44,087 bases of DNA from Kamptonema sp. UHCC 0994 (GTDB taxonomy: Bacteria; Cyanobacteriota; Cyanobacteriia; Cyanobacteriales; Microcoleaceae), in NCBI RefSeq assembly GCF_029167235.1, contig NZ_JARFTR010000018.1, forward strand, positions 1 to 44,087. The letters are read 5' to 3'. The notes under the pieces are model-generated. The model was not told the DNA's origin and searched no databases. It was given only the letters and a program-made list of their open reading frames with translations. Shown one piece after another: positions 26,072 to 34,339 of the stretch (within the stretch, counting starts at the first letter, position 1; the number at the start of each line of letters is the position of its first letter). The position numbers and the translations under genes were made by a program.

Positions 26072-26187
26072 AATTTAATAATTAAAATTTAATAATGTAA
26101 CAATAAAGGCTGGATTTGCGCTTGCCCTCTGGCAATATCTAAAAATCCAATTTTTTAATTTTACATTTTTAATTTTTAATTACCCAA

Positions 26188-28296
26188 ATGCTAATCTTCC
26201 TCAAAAACATCGGAGAAATAATAGCCCATTGGTGGTCGGAGTTTACCCTCCAGACGCGGCTGATGGCGGGAGCCACACTGGTAGTCTCCTTGATTATGAG
26301 CGGCCTCACATTCTGGGCAGTCAACACCATTCAACTAGATGCCCACCTCAATGACACCCGCTACGGCCGCGATCTCGGCCTGCTGCTAGCTGCCAATGTC
26401 GCCCCTTTAATTGCCAAAAACGATCGCACAGAGGTAGCCCGCTTTTCCCGGCAATTCTACGGCAGCACATCGAGCATTCGCTATATCCTCTACGCCGATG
26501 ATGCCGGCGAAATCTACCTTGGCTTACCCTTTTCGGAGTCCGAGGTAGAAACGTCCCTAACTCTCCGTCGCCGGATTCAACTTCCAGATACTTTTACCGC
26601 CAATGTCGAGGATGTAAATTTCGCCCCTGAACCCTTAGTCAAGCAGCACTTAACTCCCCTAGGTGAACTGACTGACGTATTTGTTCCCTTAATCCACGAG
26701 GGCAAATATTTAGGAGTTTTAGCGATCGGCATTAATCCTAATCCTACAGCCGTCATTTCCTCAAATTTAACTAGGGATGTTACCTTAGCAGTATTTGTAA
26801 CAATTTGGGTGATGGTAATTTTAGGGGCAGTATTTAATGCTTTGACTATTACCCAACCGATTAAAGAATTAGTTTTTGGTGTTAAAAACATTGCTTCGGG
26901 TAATTTTAAACAGCGGGTTGATTTGCCTTTGGGTGGTGAATTAGGAGAATTGATTTGTAGCTTTAATGAGATGGCTGAAAAGCTGGAAAGTTACGAAGAG
27001 CAAAACATTGAAGAATTGACAGCGGAAAAAGCTAAGCTAGAAACCCTGGTTTCTACTATTGCTGACGGTGCAGTGTTGCTAGATGCTAATTTGTACATCA
27101 TTTTAGTTAACCCAACGGCGCGGCGAATCTTTGGCTGGGAATATAAGAATGTGATTGGGGAAAATGTTTTAAATTACTTGCCTGCGGAAGTGCAGCTAGA
27201 GGTAGCCAGACCACTATATCAAATTGCTGGTGGCGATCGCGAAGGGGGAGAATTTCGCTGCTCCCTTACAGAACCCATTAATCGCACTGTGAGAATTCTT
27301 GTTACTACTGTAACTCTACACAAAGCACCGGGTTCAGAACCACTCTGTAAAAGTTGTCTCCATGAAGAAAGAAATACCTGTACCGAGGCCCCGCGTCCCG
27401 ATGCTTTTGAATGTTCCTTATACTTTGAAAGTTCTAAATCCCACCTTCCAGAAGAGTATCGAGAAAACTTGAAAGGGATTGCGATGACAATACAGGATAT
27501 TACTCGCGAAGTAGAACTAAATGAAGCTAAGAGTCAATTTATTAGCAATGTTTCTCACGAATTGAGAACGCCTTTGTTTAATATTAAATCTTTCATCGAA
27601 ACTCTCCACGAGTACGGAGAAGACCTTAGCGAGGCTGAACGCCGGGAATTTCTAGAAACGGCAAACCATGAGACTGACCGCCTCACTCGCCTGGTTAACG
27701 ATGTATTAGATTTGTCGCGGTTGGAATCTTGCCGAATTTACCATTTTGACGGTGTTGATATTGCCCAAGCTGTAGAGCAAACCTTGCGTACTTATCAACT
27801 TAATGCTAAGGATAAGGGGATTGAATTAATCCAAGAGCTTGAGCCTGATTTGCCTACTGTTTTGGGTCATTATGATTTGCTATTACAAGTATTTGCTAAT
27901 CTTGTCGGTAATGCTTTGAAATTTACTAATTCTGGGGGGAAAATTGCGATTCGCGCTTCTCAGTTAGATGTTGAATTAGAAAAAGATAAATATGCAATTG
28001 TGGGCGAAGAATCGTCATCTGGGAAATATGCTCTTTCACACGCGGTACAGGCTTCTAAGTTAGTGCGGATTGAAATTTCTGATACGGGAATTGGGATTGA
28101 TGCAGAGGATCAAGAGGCAATTTTTGACCGTTTTTTCCGGGTAGAAAATCGAGTACATACTTTGGAAGGAACTGGTTTAGGGCTTTCGATTGTGAGGAAT
28201 ATTATTGATAAGCATCATACGAAAGTGCATTTGGTGAGTGAGGTTGGGGTAGGTACTACTTTTTGGTTTGATTTAGCGGTTTATGGGCAGAAATAG
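26188..28296 (+). CDS. nblS: NblS/Hik33-type sensor histidine kinase
   Basis: A 702-residue membrane sensor kinase. TM1 at 27-48, an extracytoplasmic loop to about 197, TM2 at 198-219, HAMP at 220-272, PAS from about 285, HisKA with the phospho-acceptor His457 (SNVSHELRTPLFN), and HATPase with N-box NALKFT (575-580), DTGIGI and GTGLGLSIV. This is the architecture of cyanobacterial NblS/Hik33/DspA, which controls high-light, cold and nutrient-stress genes through RpaB. Position behind purD supports this. The PAS region carries a cysteine-rich insert (Cys387, 390, 398, 409). The sequence after the stop is a heptamer array; no terminator is seen. Confidence 0.93.
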   Translation: MLIFLKNIGEIIAHWWSEFTLQTRLMAGATLVVSLIMSGLTFWAVNTIQLDAHLNDTRYGRDLGLLLAANVAPLIAKNDRTEVARFSRQFYGSTSSIRYILYADDAGEIYLGLPFSESEVETSLTLRRRIQLPDTFTANVEDVNFAPEPLVKQHLTPLGELTDVFVPLIHEGKYLGVLAIGINPNPTAVISSNLTRDVTLAVFVTIWVMVILGAVFNALTITQPIKELVFGVKNIASGNFKQRVDLPLGGELGELICSFNEMAEKLESYEEQNIEELTAEKAKLETLVSTIADGAVLLDANLYIILVNPTARRIFGWEYKNVIGENVLNYLPAEVQLEVARPLYQIAGGDREGGEFRCSLTEPINRTVRILVTTVTLHKAPGSEPLCKSCLHEERNTCTEAPRPDAFECSLYFESSKSHLPEEYRENLKGIAMTIQDITREVELNEAKSQFISNVSHELRTPLFNIKSFIETLHEYGEDLSEAERREFLETANHETDRLTRLVNDVLDLSRLESCRIYHFDGVDIAQAVEQTLRTYQLNAKDKGIELIQELEPDLPTVLGHYDLLLQVFANLVGNALKFTNSGGKIAIRASQLDVELEKDKYAIVGEESSSGKYALSHAVQASKLVRIEISDTGIGIDAEDQEAIFDRFFRVENRVHTLEGTGLGLSIVRNIIDKHHTKVHLVSEVGVGTTFWFDLAVYGQK

Positions 28297-28301
28297 GTAT
28301 T

Positions 28302-28363
28302 GGTAATTGGTAATTGGTAATTGGTAATTGGTAATTGGTAATTGGTAATTGGTAATTGGTAAT
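28302..28363. repeat. STRR heptamer array, GGTAATT x8 plus partial
   Basis: Eight complete GGTAATT units and a partial ninth start 5 bp after the nblS stop, preceded by a degenerate GGTATT. Third copy of this array type in the window. Confidence 0.92.
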
Positions 28364-28394
28364 GGACACGAATAGGACTTAGGCATAGAGTCCC

Positions 28395-28459
28395 AGAAAC
28401 CGGGTTTTTTAGAGAATCTGTGGTCATAACGAAGTATTTTCGTAAAAAACCCGGTTTCT
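28395..28459. repeat. Inverted repeat with 16-bp perfect arms
   Basis: AGAAACCGGGTTTTTT (28395-28410) and AAAAAACCCGGTTTCT (28444-28459) enclose 33 bp. It would form a strong hairpin and could also stop transcription. From memory, similar sequences are dispersed in Oscillatoriales genomes. Confidence 0.8.
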
Positions 28460-28492
28460 TTGGTTGGGTGCGTAAACTCTGACAAAATATCT

Positions 28493-28542
28493 GTAACGCC
28501 GCCGTCCCGGCGGTTTCTTTACCGCCAAGATGGCGGCGTTAC
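28493..28542. repeat. 50-bp GC palindrome, complete copy
   Basis: Same family as 6290-6339 and 11260-11309, with the variable arm base pairs changed (GTCCC). Confidence 0.85.
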
Positions 28543-28561
28543 GTAAAGTTTCTAAGTGAAA

Positions 28562-28823
28562 TATAGCAACCTTCTTGGCAGTTAGGACGTTCTGAGTTCC
28601 TGAAACTCGCTGATTCTATTCCCTTCTTCCCCTTCTTCCCCTTCTTTCCCTAGCCCCTAGCCCCTAGCCCCTAGGGCGTGTTTTCAAACCCTGGGGGGGC
28701 GAAGCATTCGGACACAAAACCTTGGTTTATAGCAGAAATTTATCGCCCGAATGCTTCGCCCCTACATCAAATTTATAGTTTGAAAACACGCCCTAGCCCC
28801 TAACCGCCTTGGCGGTTGCTATA
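28562..28823. mobile_element. TATAGCAACC-type element interrupted by a MITE
   Basis: Left end TATAGCAACC (28562-28571) and right end GGTTGCTATA (28814-28823) are perfect 10-bp inverted repeats. Inside are a TTCTTGGCAGTTAGGACG segment shared with 34303-34320, CCCTTCTTCC tracts, a CCCTAGC array (28648-28674) and the inserted MITE at 28673-28794. The right end, CCTAACCGCCTTGGCGG, overlaps the 3' end of the nicotinamidase-like gene. The same ends bound the 54-bp element at 40416-40469. Confidence 0.6.
28673..28794. mobile_element. MITE with 17-bp inverted ends and TA flanks
   Basis: AGGGCGTGTTTTCAAAC (28673-28689) and its perfect inverse GTTTGAAAACACGCCCT (28778-28794). An inner pair GGGGCGAAGCATTCGG / CCGAATGCTTCGCCCC nests inside. 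The ends are flanked by TA on both sides (CTA|GGGCG...CGCCC|TAG), the target duplication typical of IS630/Tc1-type elements. It has no coding capacity. It sits within a CCCTAGC heptamer array and touches the neighbouring gene's stop codon. Confidence 0.8.
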
Positions 28824-29854
28824 CCCGGCCAGGTATCAATTGGCTGACTCGATTTAACAATCTGCATCCCCGCATTCGCAAACCTCGCAAAAGCAGCATC
28901 CGCTTGCTCTGTAAAATCAATTATATCGGCAACAACAACCGGCGAAGTGCAATCTTCCAACAAATAAACTTTCTTAGCTAATTTAGAATCTTGTGCCATA
29001 ATTTCTGTTAGCAAGTCCTCAATTGTCCAAGCGACACAATGACTTTTTGCTTGTCCGGCAATAATTACCGCGTCATATTCCAGTAAATTCTGAATAAAAC
29101 GCACATTCTTTTGAGCAATAGGATAACCATCTGCACTATCTAAAACTTCTGGCCGCAGGACTGAATAATTTTCTGTGAGGGGATTGCTACCTTTAATTTC
29201 AAAAAGAGTTTGGCTGTTTCGGGCTAGATTATGAAAAAATATCGCTTCTTCAACTGCTGAAACTAAGGCGTGTCCAATTCCCCCTAACATGGAATGATAG
29301 GGCCAAATTGTGAGGGGATATTTACCGTTGTCACTCAGTTTTTGAACGTAGTGCAGAGCGTGTTTTTGCAAGGCTAAATAGTGCCCATCAGCGAGGCTAT
29401 AACTGATGGCAGGATTAACTTTCCAGAGGCCTGTTTGGACATCGTTTAGTGTCACCATCGTAGCGGCTGGTACTGGGTGTTCTCCTGCGTCATTAATCCA
29501 AAATATCGGATGGAAAATTTGCATGGCGGTGTGGGTATCCATTGTAGGTGCAATGGCTGTAATTACACCTAAATTGCGATAAATAAATTCGCACAGTCGC
29601 ACGTTGTCATCGACCGCACCAGTACCGGAACGACCTGCGACAAATAATTCAAAGTTGGGAATACAAAAGGTATTTTGGGCATCAATTATCATTAGACAAA
29701 TGCGAGTTTTGTCTTTTGCTGCGGGTTGAATACTGTTTTGTTTTGCCCATTTTTTTGCATCTGTTGCCCTATCTTGATAGGGCACTCGCCAGACTTCTCC
29801 AACTTTTTTGGGGTCGAAGTGAGAAGGAATTTGTAGTTGAGTTTGTGTTGTCAT
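28793..29854 (-). CDS. Isochorismatase-fold hydrolase, nicotinamidase-like
   Basis: A 353-residue cysteine hydrolase. Catalytic triad candidates: Asp58 (LMIIDAQNTF), Lys221 (IKGSNPLTENYS) and Cys273 (IAGQAKSHCVAWT). DTHTAMQIFHP (106-116) keeps the Asp-x-His...His metal site of nicotinamidases, favouring that reaction (nicotinamide to nicotinate) over isochorismate hydrolysis. It is longer than PncA (about 210 residues) because of inserts around 120-215. It is divergent from an NrtR-type regulator with operator-like repeats between. The last residues (IATAKAVRG) are encoded by a repeat, and the stop lies at the MITE junction. An AGGGAA ribosome-binding site precedes ATG 29854. Confidence 0.85.
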   Translation of the reverse strand: MTTQTQLQIPSHFDPKKVGEVWRVPYQDRATDAKKWAKQNSIQPAAKDKTRICLMIIDAQNTFCIPNFELFVAGRSGTGAVDDNVRLCEFIYRNLGVITAIAPTMDTHTAMQIFHPIFWINDAGEHPVPAATMVTLNDVQTGLWKVNPAISYSLADGHYLALQKHALHYVQKLSDNGKYPLTIWPYHSMLGGIGHALVSAVEEAIFFHNLARNSQTLFEIKGSNPLTENYSVLRPEVLDSADGYPIAQKNVRFIQNLLEYDAVIIAGQAKSHCVAWTIEDLLTEIMAQDSKLAKKVYLLEDCTSPVVVADIIDFTEQADAAFARFANAGMQIVKSSQPIDTWPGIATAKAVRG

Positions 29855-29892
29855 TATGATTTCCCTGTAAACAAATGCTGGAATCCGCTATA

Positions 29893-29936
29893 TTAGTGTT
29901 ATTGATACACTTCTAGCTTAGTGTCGCTAAAACACA
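29893..29936. promoter_or_regulatory. Two tandem NrtR-like operators
   Basis: Two copies of TTAGTGT-N7-ACAC: half-sites AGTGT 29895-29899 with ACACT 29907-29911, and AGTGT 29920-29924 with ACACA 29932-29936. They are 25 bp apart. The second sits in the 17-bp spacer between TTGACA (29943-29938, minus strand) and a weak TAAGCT (29920-29915), a placement that would block the nicotinamidase promoter. Assignment to NrtR is inference from position. Confidence 0.55.
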
Positions 29937-29977
29937 TTGTCAAGAGTGGCTAGAAAAATTCCCAATTCTCAATTCCC

Positions 29978-30670
29978 ATGACTTACACCTACGAATTTCC
30001 GAGACCTGCACTTACCGTCGATTGCGTCGTCTTTGGATTGGATGAAGACGACCTCCTAAAAATCATGCTAATCCAGCGGAAAGTGCCACCTTTTGAGGGA
30101 CAATGGGCGTTACCTGGGGGCTTTGTGCGAATTGAGGAAAACCTCGAAGCAGCAGCTCGGCGGGAATTGCGCGAGGAAACGGGCATTAAAAATGTATTTT
30201 TAGAGCAACTTTATACTTACGGTGATGTTAACAGAGATCCGCGCGATCGCGTTGTTACTGTCGCCTATTTCGCCTTAATCAATTTATCGGAGCACCCCAT
30301 TGATGCAGCAACAGATGCCACCGATGCCGCTTGGTTTCCTGCTACTAAAAAGCCGCCACTTCCTTTCGACCACGAGCAAATTTTAGCGACAGCTCTTGCT
30401 AGACTAAAAGGCAAAGTTCGTTACGAACCCATCGGATTTGAACTTTTACCAAAAAAATTCACCCTTACCCAACTCCAGAAGGTTTATGAAACAATTTTAG
30501 AACAAAAACTAGACAAGCGAAATTTCCGTAAAAAAATTCTAAAAATGGAGCTTTTAGTAGCGCTAGATGAAACCGAAATAGGAGTTGCCCATCGCGCAGC
30601 AAGACTTTATAAATTTGACGAACGTAAATATCATAAATTAAAACAAAAAGGATTTAATTTTGAACTATAA
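29978..30670 (+). CDS. nrtR: NrtR-type Nudix transcriptional regulator
   Basis: A 230-residue protein with an N-terminal Nudix domain and a C-terminal winged helix (about 155-230: [20 protein letters not shown], then NFRKKILKM), the layout of NrtR, which represses NAD-synthesis genes and releases DNA on binding ADP-ribose or related ligands. The Nudix box from Gly48 ([20 protein letters not shown], then TGI) is intact; many NrtR regulators have lost it, so it may also be catalytic. It is divergent from a nicotinamidase-like gene and followed 31 bp later by a transporter with a strong ribosome-binding site, suggesting a small NAD-precursor locus. Confidence 0.85.
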   Translation: MTYTYEFPRPALTVDCVVFGLDEDDLLKIMLIQRKVPPFEGQWALPGGFVRIEENLEAAARRELREETGIKNVFLEQLYTYGDVNRDPRDRVVTVAYFALINLSEHPIDAATDATDAAWFPATKKPPLPFDHEQILATALARLKGKVRYEPIGFELLPKKFTLTQLQKVYETILEQKLDKRNFRKKILKMELLVALDETEIGVAHRAARLYKFDERKYHKLKQKGFNFEL

Positions 30671-30701
30671 TCACAGTCAAAACTAAGGAGATAAAACCAA
30701 G

Positions 30702-31760
30702 ATGATCTCAAACTTATGGGCTACCACTTTAAAATTAATCAACGCAATGCCTGCAAGAGCCTACCTTTTGACAGCTATTGTTATTTTCGCTATTTCTGGG
30801 TCAGTCATTCGTAAATTAACAGAAATCGGTGCTCAAAACTTAATTAATGGCAGGAATCCAATTTCATTTTGCAATATCCTATTTGCAGGAAATATTTGTG
30901 CTTTGCTCGTTCTAATTTTCGTCTATCACCGACAATGGAATTTGCCTGGATTAAAACAGCTTTCTAGAAAAGATTGGCTAAGTTTAAGTGTAGTTGCTAT
31001 CCTTGAAGGAGCTTTAGCCCCCACTCTAATTTTTACAGCTCTAGCTGTGACAATGGTTAACAATGTCATTTTGATTGGGCGCATCGAGCCGCCTCTAACT
31101 TTAATTTTATCCGTATTATTGCTACGGGAACGAGTAAATCGGTGGGTTGTTGGCGGTGCAATTGCTTCATTTATTGGCGTTCTCTTAACAATATTACTTC
31201 AAACTCCCGATGACAACATCGTAAAAATGGGAGGAGTTATTCATATAGGAAAAGGTGAATTAATGACCGCTGGCTGGGCTGTATCTATAGCTATTTCTAC
31301 TATTATTAGCAAAGCCAAACTCCGTCAGATACCCTTGGGAATATTTACCGTCTTTAGAACAGTTATAGGCACGATTATCTTTTTTGCAATTGTCATGTTT
31401 CAATATGGCCCAATTCATTTTATCGATATTTTCTCGCCTTTGTTATGGCAGTGGATGTTATTCTATGGAATTGTCATCGTTGTGGGCGGTCAATTGTGTT
31501 TTTTTACTGGGTTAAAAAAGTCTACCGCCTCAGAGGTTTCATTAGCTAGTTCTTTTGGCCCCCTTGCTGGAATCTTAGCCTCTTACTTAATTTTACGAGA
31601 ATTGCCTAGCATAGCTCAATATATTGGTGGTACTGTTATCATGGTGGGCATCATATTAACCCAAATAGGAGTTGTTCGCCAAAGCACTGAAACTCCAGTT
31701 ACAACCCAGAACATTAGTGCTATGGAAATTGATAGAGAAGTTGGTTTTAAAGGAGTATAA
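30702..31760 (+). CDS. EamA/DMT-family transporter 2
   Basis: A 352-residue membrane protein with about ten hydrophobic helices in two EamA repeats; RIEPPLTLILSVLLLRERVNRW matches the end-of-repeat EP motif. AAGGAGAT sits 9 bp before the ATG. A short N-terminal extension (residues 1-20) precedes TM1. It is 31 bp downstream of nrtR and could be cotranscribed. Transport of a pyridine precursor such as nicotinamide or nicotinate is a guess from context only. Unlike transporter 1 at 22197, it is not closely similar by eye. Confidence 0.85.
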   Translation: MISNLWATTLKLINAMPARAYLLTAIVIFAISGSVIRKLTEIGAQNLINGRNPISFCNILFAGNICALLVLIFVYHRQWNLPGLKQLSRKDWLSLSVVAILEGALAPTLIFTALAVTMVNNVILIGRIEPPLTLILSVLLLRERVNRWVVGGAIASFIGVLLTILLQTPDDNIVKMGGVIHIGKGELMTAGWAVSIAISTIISKAKLRQIPLGIFTVFRTVIGTIIFFAIVMFQYGPIHFIDIFSPLLWQWMLFYGIVIVVGGQLCFFTGLKKSTASEVSLASSFGPLAGILASYLILRELPSIAQYIGGTVIMVGIILTQIGVVRQSTETPVTTQNISAMEIDREVGFKGV

Positions 31761-31844
31761 AACAGTTTTAAGAAAATGCCAAATTACTAAATAAAAACCT
31801 CAAACTAGGTACACTTTATCGTCGTAAATAAGGAGGGCAAAATC

Positions 31845-32576
31845 ATGTTAGAGCAACCACAGCCAACCCGTCCAAATCGATATATCAAAAATATCTTAAG
31901 ATTTTCCTTAATTGTCTCATTAGTTGTTATCATTACTATAACAGCAAAATATGCCAATACTCAAGAACTTTTAAGAAGCGGATTGGTGTGGATTAACCAG
32001 CTTGGATTTTGGGGGCCATTAGCATTCATTGTTATCTATAATTTGGCTACTGTGTTATTTATACCCGGCTCTATTCTCACACTAGGAGGAGGCTTTATTT
32101 TTGGCATTATTTGGGGTTCGCTTTATGTCTTTATTGCCGCAACTTTAGGTGCTACCTTTGCTTTTTTGATCGGTAGATACCTATCTCGCGACTGGGTGGC
32201 AAAACAAATTGAGAAGCATCCAAAATTCAAAGCTATTGATGAAGCTGTTGGCAGAGAAGGATTTAAAATAGTTTTTTTAACGCGCCTTTCTCCTATCTTT
32301 CCTTTCAACCTTTTAAATTATGCTTTTGGAGTGACGCAAGTTTCCTTAAAAGACTATATTCTCGGTTCATTTGGTATGATTCCAGGGACTATGATGTACG
32401 TGTACCTCGGTTCTTTAGGAGGAGAGATAGCTATAATACAAAAAGCTTGTTATGCTGTAAATACCCAAGCATCTACCGCAAATTTACTTATTAATGGGTT
32501 AGGTTTTATTGCTACTGTTGCTGTTACCAGTTATGCAGCTCGGATTGCTCGTAAAAGTTTAGAAGCCAGTATTTAA
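31845..32576 (+). CDS. TVP38/TMEM64-family (VTT domain) membrane protein
   Basis: A 243-residue inner-membrane protein with about five hydrophobic helices. The VTT/SNARE-associated core shows IPGSILTLGGGFIFG (about 71-85) and FLTRLSPIFPFNLLNYAFG near 145-163, both diagnostic for the TVP38/DedA superfamily. AGGAGGGC lies 8 bp before the ATG. Members often sit beside MerA-like flavoproteins in cyanobacteria, and one follows here 17 bp later. Function is unclear; DedA relatives affect lipid recycling and membrane potential. Confidence 0.9.
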   Translation: MLEQPQPTRPNRYIKNILRFSLIVSLVVIITITAKYANTQELLRSGLVWINQLGFWGPLAFIVIYNLATVLFIPGSILTLGGGFIFGIIWGSLYVFIAATLGATFAFLIGRYLSRDWVAKQIEKHPKFKAIDEAVGREGFKIVFLTRLSPIFPFNLLNYAFGVTQVSLKDYILGSFGMIPGTMMYVYLGSLGGEIAIIQKACYAVNTQASTANLLINGLGFIATVAVTSYAARIARKSLEASI

Positions 32577-32593
32577 CAGGAGAAATAAAAACA

Positions 32594-34138
32594 ATGTCAG
32601 ACTCGAAAGTTAACAATATAAATATATCCCCGATGGATATACACAACCAAAGATTAGTTTCTTATTTACATCCGTTAGATTGGGTAAATCCGCAACCAGT
32701 TAGCCGTTATAATTTAGTTATAATCGGAGCTGGCCCTGCGGGATTAATAGTGGCTGCAGGTGCAGCAGGGTTAGGTGCAAAAGTGGCTTTAATTGAAAAA
32801 AATTTAATGGGTGGCGATTGTTTAAATGTTGGTTGCGTGCCATCGAAATGTCTAATTCGTTCCTCGACTGTTGCTGCTGATATCAGAGATGCAAATCGAT
32901 TTGGCATCGGAGTTCCTGATAATATAGAAGTTGATTTTGTTGATTTTACCGCAGTCATGGAAAGACTGCGGCGGTTAAGAGCAGGAATAAGCGATGTCGA
33001 TTCAGCTCAACGCTATCAAGAAAAATTAGGGGTTGATGTTTTTCTAGGAGCAGGTCGTTTCTCCAGTCATGATACAATAGAAGTTGCAGGTCAAACTATA
33101 CGTTTTAAAAAGGCAGTAATTGCCACAGGTGCGAGAGCATTGCAACCACAAATTTCGGGTATAGAAGAAGCTGGATATCTTACTAACGAAACAGTATTTA
33201 ACCTCACAGAACAGCCGAAACGTTTAGCAATAATTGGCGGCGGGCCGATTGGTTCCGAATTAGCTCAAGCATTTCAGCGATTGGGTTCAGAAGTAGTGTT
33301 GCTGCACAAAAATGCTCACATTTTAGACCGCGAAGATACTGATGCAGCAGAAATTGTTCAGCAGGCTTTTATCCGAGAAGGAATTCAACTAATCTTGCAA
33401 TGCAAAATCAAGAGAATTGAGCGCACAAATGCAGGCAAAGTTATCTATTATCAATCTAATGGCAAGGAAGATTCAATAGTAGTAGATGAAATTTTAGCTA
33501 GTGCAGGACGCTCCCCGAATGTAGAGACCTTAAACCTTGAATCTGTCGGCGTTAAATATGATATAAAAAATGGGATAATTGTCAATGATAATCTGCAAAC
33601 CAGTAATCCCCGTATTTATGCCGCTGGCGATGTTTGTATGAACTGGAAATTTACTCATGCTGCTGATTTTGCCGCCAGAATCGTAATTCAAAATACTCTA
33701 TTTTTAGGACGTAAAAAACTTAGTGCTTTGACAATGCCTTGGTGTACTTATACAGACCCAGAAATTGCTCATGTAGGAATGTATGAGCAAGAAGCTGAGG
33801 AAAAAGGAATTGATGTAAATACGTTTTTTATTCCTTTTAGTCAGGTAGATAGAGCTGTTACTGACGGAGAAGAAGAAGGATTTGTAAAAATTCATGTCAA
33901 GAAAGGTACAGATAAAATTTTAGGTGCAACAATTGTGGCTAGAAACGCAGGCGAAATGATTAGCGAAATAACTTTGGCAATGGTTAATAATATTGGTTTA
34001 GGAAAAATTGCCAGCGTGATTCATCCTTATCCAACTCAAGCGGATGCAATTCGCAAAGCGGCGGATGCTTACAATCGTACTCGGTTGACACCATTTGTGA
34101 AAAAACTGTTTTCTCAATGGCTAACTTGGACGCGATAA
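32594..34138 (+). CDS. MerA-like pyridine nucleotide-disulfide oxidoreductase
   Basis: A 514-residue class I flavoprotein disulfide reductase. FAD site VIIGAGPAGLIVAAGAAGL at 42-60, redox pair Cys76/Cys81 in GGDCLNVGCVPSK, NAD(P) site IIGGGPIGSELAQAF, second FAD motif RIYAAGDVC, and the C-terminal IHPYPTQAD. It resembles proteins labelled mercuric reductase, but it lacks an N-terminal metal-binding domain and the C-terminal vicinal cysteines MerA needs to bind Hg(II). No merR or merT lies nearby. Mercury reduction is therefore doubtful, and the physiological disulfide or electrophile substrate is unknown. CAGGAGAA precedes the ATG. Confidence 0.85.
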   Translation: MSDSKVNNINISPMDIHNQRLVSYLHPLDWVNPQPVSRYNLVIIGAGPAGLIVAAGAAGLGAKVALIEKNLMGGDCLNVGCVPSKCLIRSSTVAADIRDANRFGIGVPDNIEVDFVDFTAVMERLRRLRAGISDVDSAQRYQEKLGVDVFLGAGRFSSHDTIEVAGQTIRFKKAVIATGARALQPQISGIEEAGYLTNETVFNLTEQPKRLAIIGGGPIGSELAQAFQRLGSEVVLLHKNAHILDREDTDAAEIVQQAFIREGIQLILQCKIKRIERTNAGKVIYYQSNGKEDSIVVDEILASAGRSPNVETLNLESVGVKYDIKNGIIVNDNLQTSNPRIYAAGDVCMNWKFTHAADFAARIVIQNTLFLGRKKLSALTMPWCTYTDPEIAHVGMYEQEAEEKGIDVNTFFIPFSQVDRAVTDGEEEGFVKIHVKKGTDKILGATIVARNAGEMISEITLAMVNNIGLGKIASVIHPYPTQADAIRKAADAYNRTRLTPFVKKLFSQWLTWTR

Positions 34139-34195
34139 ATGTTAATAAGTATATGAATAAATTAAAAGTAATAATGTCATTATAAGCCTAACAAT

Positions 34196-34275
34196 GTCAT
34201 TGCGAGCGAAGCGAAGCAAACTAAGCCCGAAGCAATCACATAGCCTTGAGATTGCTTCGCACAGCGAACAATGAC
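34196..34275. repeat. REP-like palindrome, single copy
   Basis: GTCATTGCGAGCGAAGCGAA at the left, and ATTGCTTCGCACAGCGAACA followed by ATGAC at the right, form imperfect inverted arms. The same element is amplified at 5983-6236. Confidence 0.8.
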
Positions 34276-34292
34276 AAAGGATATGATATATT

Positions 34293-34331
34293 TATAGCAA
34301 CCTTCTTGGCAGTTAAGACGGTCTGAGTTCC
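34293..34331. repeat. Left-end fragment of the TATAGCAACC-type element
   Basis: It begins TATAGCAACC, continues TTCTTGGCAGTTAAGACG and ends at TCTGAGTTCC, differing from 28562-28600 at only a few bases. No matching right end is found nearby. Confidence 0.75.
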
Positions 34332-34339
34332 ACAATACG

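Larger units (their letters stand above)
28297..28792. other. 496-bp repeat nest between nblS and the nicotinamidase-like gene
   Basis: No gene is seen. In order: a GGTAATT array, a 16-bp-arm inverted repeat, a 50-bp palindrome, and a TATAGCAACC-type element whose CCCTAGC array has been split by a TA-flanked MITE. At least five repeat families are stacked or nested here. Confidence 0.85.

Noticed and set aside
32594-34138. Mercury-resistance operon
   Set aside because: There is no merR, merT or merP, and the flavoprotein lacks the C-terminal cysteine pair required by MerA.
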